The notes: generated by a model from the letters alone, not told the origin. A DNA stretch of 6,353 nucleotides from Microbacteriaceae bacterium (GCA_025463615.1 JAODAU010000282.1:1-6353), one strand, 5' to 3'; shown: positions 1 to 5,929, counted from the stretch's first letter. Translations and numbers: made by a program.

Positions 1-1791
1 GCCCTGGTATCCGATTCGTTCGCCCAGCTCGAGCAGAACAAGCAGTACTACCAGTTCAACCAGAACCGGGATGTCGACCGCTACACGATCAACGGCAAGT
101 CGCAGGACACCGTGATCGCCGTGCGCGAGCTCAACCAGGCCAACACCGGGGCGTCGCAGACCTGGTACAACAACACGCTCGTCTACACGCACGGCTACGG
201 CGTCGTGGCGGCGTACGGCAACCAGCGTTCGAGCGACGGGCTGCCCGTGTTCCTGGAGTCCGGCATCCCGGACACCGGCAAGCTGGGCAAGTTCCAGCCG
301 CGCATCTACTTCGGTGAGGCATCGCCCACCTACTCGATCGTCGGCGGCAAGAAGGGCAGCGACATCGAGCTCGACTACCCGGCCGGAGACTCGAGCTCGA
401 GCAAGGACACCAACGCCACGACCACGTTCACCGGCAACGGCGGGCCGAAGCTCGACAACGTGTTCAAGAAGCTGATCTACGCGATCAAGTTCCAGTCGGA
501 GCAGGTGCTGCTCTCGGATGCCGTGACCGACGACTCGCAGATCCTCTACAACCGCGACCCCGTGAAGCGCATCGAGAAGGTGGCGCCGTACCTCACGCTC
601 GACAGCGATCCGTACCCGGCCGTCGTCGACGGCAAGGTGCAGTGGATCGTGGACGGCTACACCACGAGCGACCAGTACCCGTACTCGTCGGTGCTGCAGC
701 TGAGCAACGCGATCAGCGACACCTACACGCCCACGCCGCAGCTGGCGCTGGACAACATCAACTACATCCGCAACTCGGTGAAGGCCACCGTCGACGCGTA
801 CAGCGGCAAGGTGACGCTCTACGCGTGGGACGACAAGGACCCGATCCTGAAGACGTGGGAGAAGATCTTCCCGTCGACGGTCAAGCCGATCAGCGACATG
901 AGCGCGCAACTGATCCAGCACGTGCGCTACCCGGCCGACCTCTTCAAGGTGCAGCGCGAGATCCTGGGCACGTACCACGTGACCGACTCGGACACCTTCT
1001 ACTCGGCGACGGATGCCTGGGTCACGCCGAACGACCCGGTGTCGCCGGCGTCGACGGCCAAGCTGCAGCCGCCGTACTACCTCACGATGAAGCTGCCGGA
1101 CGACAAGGCCTCGGCCTTCACGCTCTATACGACCTACATACCGAAGTCGCAGGGGACCGGCACGCGAAGCGTGTTGACGGGCTACCTGGCCGCGAATTCG
1201 GATGCCGGTAAACAGGCGGGTGTGAAGTCCTCCGACTACGGCAAACTCACCCTGCTGACCCTGCCGAAACAGACCTCGGTTCCGGGCCCGGGCCGCGTGG
1301 AGACCACGTTCACCACGGACACGACGGTGGCCAACCAGCTCGCGCTGCTCACCAAGGGCGACACCGAGGTGAAGAAGGGCAACCTGCTCACGGTGCCCGT
1401 CGGCGGCGGCCTGCTCTACGTGCAGCCGGTCTACGTGCGGTCGACGGCGGAGACGTCGTTCCCGGTGCTGCGTAAGATCCTGGTCTCGTTCGGCGACAAG
1501 ATCGCCTTCGAGGACACCCTCAACGCGGCCCTCGACTCGCTGTTCGGCGGGGACTCCGGCGCCGTGGCGGGGGATGGCGGCATCCCGACCGTTCCGGACA
1601 CCACGACCAACCCGACCACGCCGACCGACAACGGCCAGACCAGCGCGACCGTGAAGGCGGCCCTCGCGGCCGTGCAGTCCGCGCTGAACGACCGTGCTGC
1701 CGCGCTGAAGTCCGGCGACCTGTCGGCCTACGCGACCGCGGACGCCGCCCTGGTGACGGCCCTGAACAACCTGTTCGCGGTCGAGAAGTAG
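1..1791 (+). CDS. UPF0182 family membrane protein, C-terminal part (5' end outside window)
   Basis: The frame is open from base 1 and ends with TAG at 1789-1791, so only the last 596 residues are visible. The GTG at 112 is internal: the residues before it (LEQNKQYYQFN, DVDRYTING) already match the family. UPF0182 (COG1615) proteins are usually 900-1000 residues, with several N-terminal membrane helices and a large extracytoplasmic domain. The part seen has no membrane segment, which fits that outer domain. Family-like stretches include YTHGYGVVAAYGN (bases 184-222), FTGNGGPKLDN, NRDPVKRIEKVAPYLTLD and the region around HVRYPADLFKVQ. A Thr/Pro-rich linker (about 1588-1629) joins a charged alanine-rich helical tail ending in LNNLFAVEK. 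The molecular function of the family is unknown. Transcription probably ends at the hairpin after the downstream tRNA, since I see no good terminator in the 50-base gap. Confidence 0.93.
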   Translation, partial: ALVSDSFAQLEQNKQYYQFNQNRDVDRYTINGKSQDTVIAVRELNQANTGASQTWYNNTLVYTHGYGVVAAYGNQRSSDGLPVFLESGIPDTGKLGKFQPRIYFGEASPTYSIVGGKKGSDIELDYPAGDSSSSKDTNATTTFTGNGGPKLDNVFKKLIYAIKFQSEQVLLSDAVTDDSQILYNRDPVKRIEKVAPYLTLDSDPYPAVVDGKVQWIVDGYTTSDQYPYSSVLQLSNAISDTYTPTPQLALDNINYIRNSVKATVDAYSGKVTLYAWDDKDPILKTWEKIFPSTVKPISDMSAQLIQHVRYPADLFKVQREILGTYHVTDSDTFYSATDAWVTPNDPVSPASTAKLQPPYYLTMKLPDDKASAFTLYTTYIPKSQGTGTRSVLTGYLAANSDAGKQAGVKSSDYGKLTLLTLPKQTSVPGPGRVETTFTTDTTVANQLALLTKGDTEVKKGNLLTVPVGGGLLYVQPVYVRSTAETSFPVLRKILVSFGDKIAFEDTLNAALDSLFGGDSGAVAGDGGIPTVPDTTTNPTTPTDNGQTSATVKAALAAVQSALNDRAAALKSGDLSAYATADAALVTALNNLFAVEK

Positions 1792-1841
1792 GGGGCCCCG
1801 GCGCCGCACCCCTCCAACCCGTGGTAAGTTTGTACTCGTAG
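1792..1841 (+). promoter_or_regulatory. Gap before tRNA-fMet with candidate extended -10 promoter
   Basis: The gap opens with GGGGCCCC (1792-1799), a short palindrome without a T-tract. TGGTAAGTT at 1822-1830 reads as an extended -10 element (TGn then TAAGTT, matching TANNNT). It would place the start near 1837, about five bases before the mature tRNA 5' end. No convincing -35 box lies at the expected distance, so the extended -10 would have to suffice, or the tRNA could be co-transcribed with the upstream gene. This is inference from motif match only. Confidence 0.35.
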
Positions 1842-1915
1842 CGCGGGGTGGAGCAGTTCGGTAGCTCGCTGGGCTCATAACCCAGAGGTCGCAGGTTCAA
1901 ATCCTGTCCCCGCAA
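1842..1915 (+). tRNA. Initiator tRNA-fMet (anticodon CAT)
   Basis: A complete cloverleaf folds by eye. The acceptor arm is CGCGGGG (1842-1848) against CCCCGC (1908-1913). The D stem is GAGC/GCTC. The anticodon stem is CTGGG (1869-1873) with CCCAG (1881-1885) around loop CTCATAA, with CAT at 1876-1878. The T stem is GCAGG/CCTGT around TTCAAAT. Two features mark it as the initiator rather than elongator Met tRNA or tRNA-Ile2: the unpaired C1 x A72 (bases 1842 and 1914) and three consecutive G:C pairs at the base of the anticodon stem. The discriminator base is A1915. CCA is not encoded (CTC follows) and must be added by nucleotidyltransferase. The tRNA carries formyl-methionine to the ribosomal P site at translation initiation. 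Confidence 0.97.
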
Positions 1916-1922
1916 CTCAAGT

Positions 1923-1961
1923 AACGCAAAAGGCCCGGTCACTGACCGGGCCTTTTGCGTT
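1923..1961 (+). terminator. Perfect 18-bp hairpin terminator after tRNA-fMet
   Basis: Bases 1923-1940 are the exact reverse complement of 1944-1961, with the three-base loop ACT (1941-1943). The GC-rich core GGCCCGGTC is flanked by AAAA on the left arm and TTTT on the right (1953-1956), as in intrinsic terminators that can work in both directions. It starts eight bases after the tRNA 3' end and would release the tRNA precursor and any readthrough from the upstream gene. Confidence 0.85.
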
Positions 1962-2143
1962 CCCTGCCGTGAGGAGTCATGCGGGCCCCGCCGGCGAGGG
2001 GCCCCGGGCGCCGCGTCCAGCGGCGTCTGGGGTAGCCCGGTGGGGACGCCCCGCTGTCTTGCCGCAAGAAAGGCCCGGGCCGAACCCGACCACCCGCATC
2101 CCCCGGTCACGGCCCAGCCCGAACCCGCCCCCGCATCCTCCCG
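1962..2143. other. GC-rich intergenic region, no gene supported
   Basis: I find no reading frame with a credible ribosome site or recognisable product here. The stretch holds several short inverted repeats: GGGCCCC (1983-1989) with GGGGCCC (1998-2004), GGCGTC (2022-2027) with GACGCC (2045-2050), TCTTG (2057-2061) with CAAGA (2065-2069), and the 10-bp palindrome GGCCCGGGCC (2072-2081). None is followed by a clear T-run. It could be the distal part of the ppk2 upstream region or an unrecognised structured RNA, but nothing seen decides this. Confidence 0.4.
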
Positions 2144-2182
2144 TTCACCCCCGCGTAAATTCCGCCCCCTACGCTCCCACTC
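2144..2182 (+). promoter_or_regulatory. Candidate leaderless promoter of ppk2
   Basis: TACGCT at 2170-2175 fits the actinobacterial -10 consensus TANNNT. It ends seven bases before the ATG at 2183, so transcription would start at or beside the A of the start codon. The bases before the ATG (CCCACTC and upstream) are pyrimidine-rich and hold no Shine-Dalgarno sequence. A loose -35 candidate, TTCACC, lies at 2144-2149, with a rather long 20-base spacer. Missing ribosome site plus -10 placement together suggest a leaderless mRNA, a common arrangement in actinobacteria. Confidence 0.5.
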
Positions 2183-3088
2183 ATGAGCACCCCCTACGCC
2201 GCCGCCCCCGACCTGACCGACGTTCTCGGGTACACCGTCCTCGACGAGGATGACGACGACCCCGTGCTCGTCGACCGCTCAGGCACCCACATCGACACCT
2301 GGCGCCAGGGCTACCCGTACGACCAGCGCATGGACCGCGACGAGTACGAGCAGCACAAGCGGCTGCTGCAGATCGAGCTGCTGAAGCTGCAGAACTGGGT
2401 CAAGGCGGAGGGCCGCCGACTCGTCGTCGTCTTCGAGGGCCGGGACGCCGCGGGCAAGGGCGGCACGATCAAGCGGTTCATGGAGCACCTCAACCCGCGC
2501 GGCGCGCGCACGGTCGCGCTGGAGAAGCCGAGCGAGCGCGAGTCGACCCAGTGGTACTACCAGCGCTACGTGCAGCACCTGCCCGCCGCGGGCGAGATCG
2601 TGATGTTCGACCGCTCCTGGTACAACCGCGCCGGGGTCGAGCGTGTGATGGGGTTCTGCACCGACGCCCAGTACGAGGAGTTCATGCGGCAGACGCCCCT
2701 GTTCGAGCAGATGCTCGTCAGCGACGGCATCGACCTGGTGAAGTTCTGGTTCTCGGTCTCGGCCGACGAGCAGCGCACCCGGTTTGCGATCCGCCAGGTC
2801 GACCCGGTGCGGCAGTGGAAGCTCTCGCCGATGGACATCGCGTCGCTCGACAAGTGGGGAACGTACACCGCGGCCAAGGAGGCGATGTTCGCGGCCACCG
2901 ACACCCCCGCGGCTCCCTGGACGGTCGTGAAGAGCAACGACAAGAAGCGCGCCCGCGTGGAGGCCATGCGGCACGTGCTCTCGCTGTTCGACTACGCGAA
3001 CAAGGACGGGTCGATCGTGGGCCGGCCGGACGAGCGGATCGTGGGTTCGGCATCCACCGTCTACGAGCAGGGCGAGAACGCGTCGTAG
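2183..3088 (+). CDS. ppk2: Polyphosphate kinase 2 (PPK2 family)
   Basis: This 301-residue cytoplasmic enzyme belongs to the PPK2 P-loop kinase family, which transfers phosphate between inorganic polyphosphate and nucleoside di- or monophosphates. One-domain class I members mostly make ATP or GTP from ADP or GDP. Visible motifs are Walker A GRDAAGKG (residues 86-93, Lys92), Walker B and following segment FDRSWYNRAGVERVMGF (142-158, Asp143-Arg144), and a lid region containing RTRFAIRQVDPVRQWKLSPMD (198-218). TPAAPWTVVKSNDKKRAR (about 241-258) is also family-typical. Length fits a single-domain class I protein, but I cannot settle nucleotide preference by eye. An acidic run (Asp21-Asp26) precedes the domain. 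The ATG is preferred because it joins a TANNNT -10 at leaderless spacing. It converges with the NmrA-like gene, 11 bases beyond its stop. Confidence 0.95.
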   Translation: MSTPYAAAPDLTDVLGYTVLDEDDDDPVLVDRSGTHIDTWRQGYPYDQRMDRDEYEQHKRLLQIELLKLQNWVKAEGRRLVVVFEGRDAAGKGGTIKRFMEHLNPRGARTVALEKPSERESTQWYYQRYVQHLPAAGEIVMFDRSWYNRAGVERVMGFCTDAQYEEFMRQTPLFEQMLVSDGIDLVKFWFSVSADEQRTRFAIRQVDPVRQWKLSPMDIASLDKWGTYTAAKEAMFAATDTPAAPWTVVKSNDKKRARVEAMRHVLSLFDYANKDGSIVGRPDERIVGSASTVYEQGENAS

Positions 3089-3091
3089 TAG

Positions 3092-3103
3092 CTGAGCGCT
3101 CAG
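3092..3103. repeat. 12-bp perfect palindrome between convergent stops
   Basis: CTGAGCGCTCAG is self-complementary with no loop. It spans the short gap between the ppk2 stop (3086-3088) and the NmrA-like gene, overlapping that gene's TGA (3100-3102). It may help end transcription from both sides, but it lacks a T-tract and a normal loop, so it is only a weak terminator candidate. Confidence 0.35.
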
Positions 3104-3990
3104 GGCCGAACCCGCGACCTCACCGCGTCGAGCGGGGCGATCGCGGCACGCCCGAGCAGCCGCTCCAGCGGGCCATCCTCTGTGGAGGCCCACCCGGATC
3201 GGATGACCCGGTACAGCTCGAGCAGCCCGTCGGCGAAGGCGGGGTTGAGGTCGATCGTCTCGAGATACTCACGGTATCCCTCGTCGTCGACCGGCTCGTA
3301 GTCGATCGCTCGAGCCGACACGTCGCTCGCCAGGCCGGCGAGATCGTTCCAGTCGACGGCGGCCGGATTGCGCAGCTCGACAATCTCGCGCGAATGGTCG
3401 TCGCTCGTCAGCACCGTCGCCGTCGCCTCGATGAGGTCGCTCACGGCCGCCGGGCGGATGACTGCTGACCCGGCCGGCGCCACGAGGCGCCCATCGCGGA
3501 TCGCCCACATCACATCGCGCGCGACCGCGTCGGCGATTCCATAGCCGAATCGCAGGATCGTCCAGTCCGCCGACGTTGACGAGAGTCGTGCCTCCGATGC
3601 TCGGTAGTCCCCGATGGCGGCGAGGTCGCAGTGCTCGAGGTCCGGCCAGCTCGTCATCACCACCCGGGGCACGTTCGCCGCCCGGGTCGCGTCGATCGCA
3701 TTCGCTATCCGCTGTTCACGCAGGGCGGTCACCGTGCCGAAGAAGGTGGCGTTGATGAGCACGACGTCCGCTCCGGCGAACGCGTGTACCAGCTGATCCG
3801 GGTTGTCGAAGTCGGCGGCTCGCACGTCGGCGCCGCGCTCGCGCAGTTCGTCGGAACGGGAGGGATCCCGCACTGTGGCGACCAGCTCACCCACTCCCGC
3901 GTCGAGCAGCGCACGCGCCACCCCGCCGCCGAATTCGCCGTTCGCTCCGGTCACCACGATCCTGCTCGTCACGTTCTCCCTGGGTATCAT
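3100..3990 (-). CDS. NmrA/QorB-like NAD(P)-binding atypical SDR protein
   Basis: Reading from the ATG at 3990 gives 296 residues. An N-terminal Rossmann fold opens with IVVTGANGEFGGG (residues 11-23), the atypical SDR dinucleotide-binding loop. LVATVRDPSR, then GADVRAADFDNPDQL and FAGADVVLIN follow, as in NmrA and the quinone reductase QorB. The classical SDR YxxxK pair is not obvious, which is usual for NmrA-like proteins. They act as NAD(P)H-dependent oxidoreductases or as redox-sensing regulators, so the substrate is open. GTG at 3972 is an alternative start (290 residues) with AGGGAG three bases upstream. The ATG has GGAG eleven bases upstream; neither spacing is ideal. It diverges from the TetR gene, whose product probably represses it. 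Same-frame sequence further upstream is antisense to the TetR gene and is not part of this protein. Confidence 0.85.
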   Translation of the reverse strand: MIPRENVTSRIVVTGANGEFGGGVARALLDAGVGELVATVRDPSRSDELRERGADVRAADFDNPDQLVHAFAGADVVLINATFFGTVTALREQRIANAIDATRAANVPRVVMTSWPDLEHCDLAAIGDYRASEARLSSTSADWTILRFGYGIADAVARDVMWAIRDGRLVAPAGSAVIRPAAVSDLIEATATVLTSDDHSREIVELRNPAAVDWNDLAGLASDVSARAIDYEPVDDEGYREYLETIDLNPAFADGLLELYRVIRSGWASTEDGPLERLLGRAAIAPLDAVRSRVRP

Positions 3991-3995
3991 CGATG

Positions 3996-4011
3996 CGGGG
4001 CCTCCGCCCCG
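3996..4011. promoter_or_regulatory. Operator copy 2, CGGGGC-N4-GCCCCG
   Basis: This is a perfect 6-bp inverted repeat around CTCC. It shares both arms with the copy at 4021-4036, centre to centre 25 bp. It covers the predicted transcription start of the NmrA-like gene (about 4008), so a bound repressor would block initiation. The size fits a TetR-family operator. Assignment to the neighbouring TetR protein is inference from position. Confidence 0.6.
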
Positions 4012-4013
4012 GT

Positions 4014-4044
4014 TAATATACGGGGCGCACGCCCCGCTTCGCAA
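4014..4044 (-). promoter_or_regulatory. Promoter of the NmrA-like gene, overlapping the TetR promoter
   Basis: On the minus strand, TTGCGA (4044-4039) and TATATT (4020-4015) form a -35/-10 pair with an 18-base spacer. The predicted start is near 4008, about 18 bases before the ATG at 3990. On the plus strand, TAATAT (4014-4019) could be the -10 of the TetR gene, giving a start near 4026 and a leader of about 28 bases; its -35 is poor. This AT-rich island (GTTAATATA) is the only one in the gap and is framed exactly by the two operators. Confidence 0.55.
4021..4036. promoter_or_regulatory. Operator copy 1, CGGGGC-N4-GCCCCG
   Basis: The arms are identical to those of the copy at 3996-4011, and here the symmetry extends one base pair further inward (CGGGGCG-CA-CGCCCCG). 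It lies in the spacer between the -35 and -10 of the NmrA-like gene and over the predicted start of the TetR gene. One repressor binding here could therefore control both genes, including its own. Confidence 0.6.
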
Positions 4045-4053
4045 TGGAGAGCC

Positions 4054-4611
4054 GTGCCATCCACCCCCGGTCAGCGAGCCGACGCCGTTCTCAACCGCGC
4101 CCGCATCCTCGCTGCGGCTCGCGAAGCCTTCGCTTCCGAGGGCGCGGATGTGCCTCTCGACGAGATTGCGCGGCGCGCGGGAGTCGGCGCCGGCACCGTG
4201 CATCGGCACTTTCCGACCAAGCGCGACCTGATCAGCGCGGTCGTGGTCGACCGCTTGGCGGGGCTGGCGGATCGGGCGAGCGCGCTCCAAGCCGCACCGG
4301 ATCCGACCGACGCCTTCTTCACCTTCCTGCGGGAGCTCACGGATGAGGCGGCGCACAATTCGGCGCTGACCCACGCTCTCGAGGGGGAGGGACTGGGGGC
4401 GGATGCCGCGTCGGCCGGGGCATCGCTCAGCGCGGCCCTTTCCGCGCTCCTCACCCGCGCTCAGCGGGCGGGCACCGTGCGCGAGCCGCTGTCGGTGGGC
4501 GAGCTCCACGCGATCGTCGGCGGTGTGATCGCGATGGAGCGCGGCCTCGGAGAGACCAACAGGGGTGTGGGGCTGGACATCGTGATCCAGGGGCTGCGAA
4601 GGCAACCGTGA
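4054..4611 (+). CDS. TetR/AcrR-family transcriptional repressor
   Basis: This 185-residue protein has a TetR-type N-terminal DNA-binding domain. Helix 1 contains RILAAAREAFASEGAD (residues 17-32). The helix-turn-helix DEIARRAGVGAGTVHRHFPTK (about 36-56) ends with the hallmark HFP plus Lys56. The remaining 120 or so residues are helical and alanine-rich, a ligand-binding and dimerisation domain resembling the SbtR-like subgroup; the ligand cannot be read from sequence. I chose GTG at 4054 because GGAG lies at 4046-4049, four bases upstream, and because the family's N-terminus starts here. In-frame codons further upstream run antisense through the NmrA-like gene and lack family similarity. The gene diverges from the NmrA-like gene across two identical operators, so autoregulation and repression of that gene are likely. 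Confidence 0.92.
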   Translation: MPSTPGQRADAVLNRARILAAAREAFASEGADVPLDEIARRAGVGAGTVHRHFPTKRDLISAVVVDRLAGLADRASALQAAPDPTDAFFTFLRELTDEAAHNSALTHALEGEGLGADAASAGASLSAALSALLTRAQRAGTVREPLSVGELHAIVGGVIAMERGLGETNRGVGLDIVIQGLRRQP

Positions 4612-4615
4612 GGCG

Positions 4616-4636
4616 CGCGCGGTGACGGACCGCGCG
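4616..4636. terminator. Hairpin between convergent TetR and HTH-citrate synthase genes
   Basis: CGCGCGGT (4616-4623) is the reverse complement of ACCGCGCG (4629-4636), around the five-base loop GACGG. It lies in the 40-base gap where the two genes converge, as expected for a shared bidirectional terminator. No T-run follows on either strand, which is common in high-GC actinobacteria but leaves the call moderate. Confidence 0.5.
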
Positions 4637-4651
4637 AGCAACACGCCGTGA

Positions 4652-5884
4652 TCAGGGCGGCCATGGCGGCGTTTCGCGCGGGATGTCCGTCAGCGCGGGC
4701 ACGACCCCGGTGTACCGCGACTGCGGGCGCAGCCGCAGCGCCGGCCGCGTGTACTCGTCGAGGATGTGGGCGACCCAGCCGGCCACGCGCGAGACGGCGA
4801 AGAGCAGCTCGCCGGCATCCCGCGGCATCCCCGCGCCGACCACGAGGGCGGCCAGCGCCAGGTCGAGGTTGGCGGGTCGCGGGCTCCGGGCGGCGACCAC
4901 CGCGCGGACCCGGTCCGCCGCGGCGATGACGTCGTGGAACGCGGGCATCGGCCGCATCAGGTCGAGCAGGTGGCGGGCGCGCGGATCCTCGCGGCGGTAG
5001 ACGACGTGGCCGAAGCCGGGGATCGAGCCCGTCGCCTTGAGCTGCGTCGAGATCGCGTGCTCGGCGTTGCCCGAATCGAGAGTGGAGCGCAGCAGGTCGA
5101 CCGCCGCCAGGCTCGCGCCGCCGTGGATCGAGCCGTCGAACGCACCGAGCGCCGCAGTGACCGCCGCGTACGGGTTCGATCGAGCGGACGCCGCGACCCG
5201 CGCCGCGACCGTAGAGATCGCGAGGTCGTGCTCCATCGAGAGCACCATCGTCGCGTCGAGCAGCCGGATGTCGTCGGCCGTCGGCGGGCGCTCCGTCAGC
5301 TTGGCCCACAGCCGCCCCGCGATCGGCGCGGAGGGCGACGGGCGCGCGCCCGCATCCGGCAGCGCGTCGACGATGGTGGCGATGAGCCGCGCGCCCACTT
5401 CGCGCGGGTCGGCGTGGTCCCGCGCGGCGTCCCACGATCCTGCGATCACGACGGCGAGCGCCATCCGGTCGAGAAGTCGCGCTGAGGAGCCGAGCCCGGC
5501 GGAGCCTCGCCGCACCGCCGACACCACGCGCGGCGAGCTCGCGAACGGGCCGGCCGGCCCCGCCCAGAGCAACGCGACCGCCTCCTCGAAGGTGAGGGTC
5601 GCGGCGAGGTCGGTCGCGAGCCGGCCGCGGAAGTACAGGCGATCGCCGTCGATGAGCGCCAGGTCGGAGTCGAGCACCATCAGCGGCCGCCCCTGCCGCG
5701 CGGCCTCCGCCGGCCGCCGCCGCGACGCCGCGAACGCCTCCACGTCGAGCGGGTCGAAGGTCGTGCCGCCGGTCTCGTCGCGCTCACCGGCGAGCTGCCC
5801 CCTCGCGACGTAGGCGTAGAGGGTCTGCAGCTTGATGTCCAGGCGCGCCGCCACCTGCGCCGACGTGAGCCGCGGCATCCGCAT
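4652..5884 (-). CDS. Citrate synthase homologue with N-terminal HTH DNA-binding domain
   Basis: This 410-residue protein has two parts. Residues 6-53 resemble a MerR/excisionase winged helix-turn-helix: LTSAQVAARLDIKLQTLYAYVARGQL-like helices, then GTTFDPLDVEAFAAS closing the wing. Residues from about 67 are citrate synthase, with VLDSDLALIDGDRLYFRG, MEHDLAISTVAAR (His219), SIHGGAS (His254), GFGHVVYRREDPRA (His293), NLD (Asp341) and AVSRVAGWVAHILDE (Arg366). The catalytic His/His/Asp set therefore appears intact, although the aromatic residue that usually follows the catalytic Asp is Leu342. The enzyme fold condenses acetyl- or propionyl-CoA with oxaloacetate; whether this member is catalytic, regulatory or both is unknown. 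ATG at 5884 is preferred because GGGAGGGGAGGT lies just upstream. It diverges from a canonical citrate synthase across a palindromic operator candidate, so self-regulation and control of the partner are plausible. Confidence 0.93.
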   Translation of the reverse strand: MRMPRLTSAQVAARLDIKLQTLYAYVARGQLAGERDETGGTTFDPLDVEAFAASRRRPAEAARQGRPLMVLDSDLALIDGDRLYFRGRLATDLAATLTFEEAVALLWAGPAGPFASSPRVVSAVRRGSAGLGSSARLLDRMALAVVIAGSWDAARDHADPREVGARLIATIVDALPDAGARPSPSAPIAGRLWAKLTERPPTADDIRLLDATMVLSMEHDLAISTVAARVAASARSNPYAAVTAALGAFDGSIHGGASLAAVDLLRSTLDSGNAEHAISTQLKATGSIPGFGHVVYRREDPRARHLLDLMRPMPAFHDVIAAADRVRAVVAARSPRPANLDLALAALVVGAGMPRDAGELLFAVSRVAGWVAHILDEYTRPALRLRPQSRYTGVVPALTDIPRETPPWPP

Positions 5885-5900
5885 GAGACCTCCCCTCCCA

Positions 5901-5917
5901 GGTTGATCGGATCAACC
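5901..5917. promoter_or_regulatory. 17-bp perfect palindrome, candidate operator of the citrate synthase pair
   Basis: GGTTGATC-G-GATCAACC is a perfect 8-bp inverted repeat around one base, in the 90-base gap between two divergent citrate synthase genes. It sits 16 bases before the ATG of the HTH-citrate synthase and upstream of the other gene. It is too short-looped and lacks a T-run, so a protein-binding site fits better than a terminator. The HTH domain encoded next door is the natural candidate binder (inference). Confidence 0.6.
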
Positions 5918-5929
5918 AGAACTTGCCCC

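Noticed and set aside
112..114. GTG as the start of the UPF0182 gene
   Set aside because: The same frame is open to base 1 with family-typical residues, and the visible length is far short of the 900-1000 residue family, so the true start is outside the window.
1842..1961. Possible phage or element attachment site at the tRNA 3' end
   Set aside because: No integrase, no second copy of the tRNA 3' segment in the window, and the downstream gene is an ordinary chromosomal one.
1520..2110. Minus-strand open frame encoding GQDLNLRPLGYEPSELPN-like sequence
   Set aside because: That stretch is the antisense of the initiator tRNA, a well-known source of spurious proteins in databases. The rest is antisense to the UPF0182 gene and the terminator.
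2279..3193. Long minus-strand frame opposite ppk2
   Set aside because: It has biased low-complexity composition typical of high-GC antisense frames, no recognisable motif, and ppk2 explains the region fully.
2551..3468. Plus-strand frame spanning the end of ppk2 and antisense of the NmrA-like gene
   Set aside because: It has an Arg/Gly-rich shadow composition and overlaps two recognised genes; its start has no context.
3631..4053. Upstream in-frame extension of the TetR protein
   Set aside because: It is antisense to the NmrA-like gene and crosses both operators. A ribosome site and the family N-terminus point to GTG 4054.
3991..4644. N-terminal extension of the NmrA-like protein to 4644
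   Set aside because: These codons are antisense to the TetR gene and cross its promoter. The Rossmann fold begins right after 3990.
4461..5435. Minus-strand Arg/Gly/Ala-rich frame
   Set aside because: It overlaps the HTH-citrate synthase on the same strand in another frame and the TetR gene on the opposite strand; no domain is recognisable.
4766..5813. Two long plus-strand frames opposite the HTH-citrate synthase
   Set aside because: Both are antisense shadows; the minus-strand gene carries the complete citrate synthase motif set.
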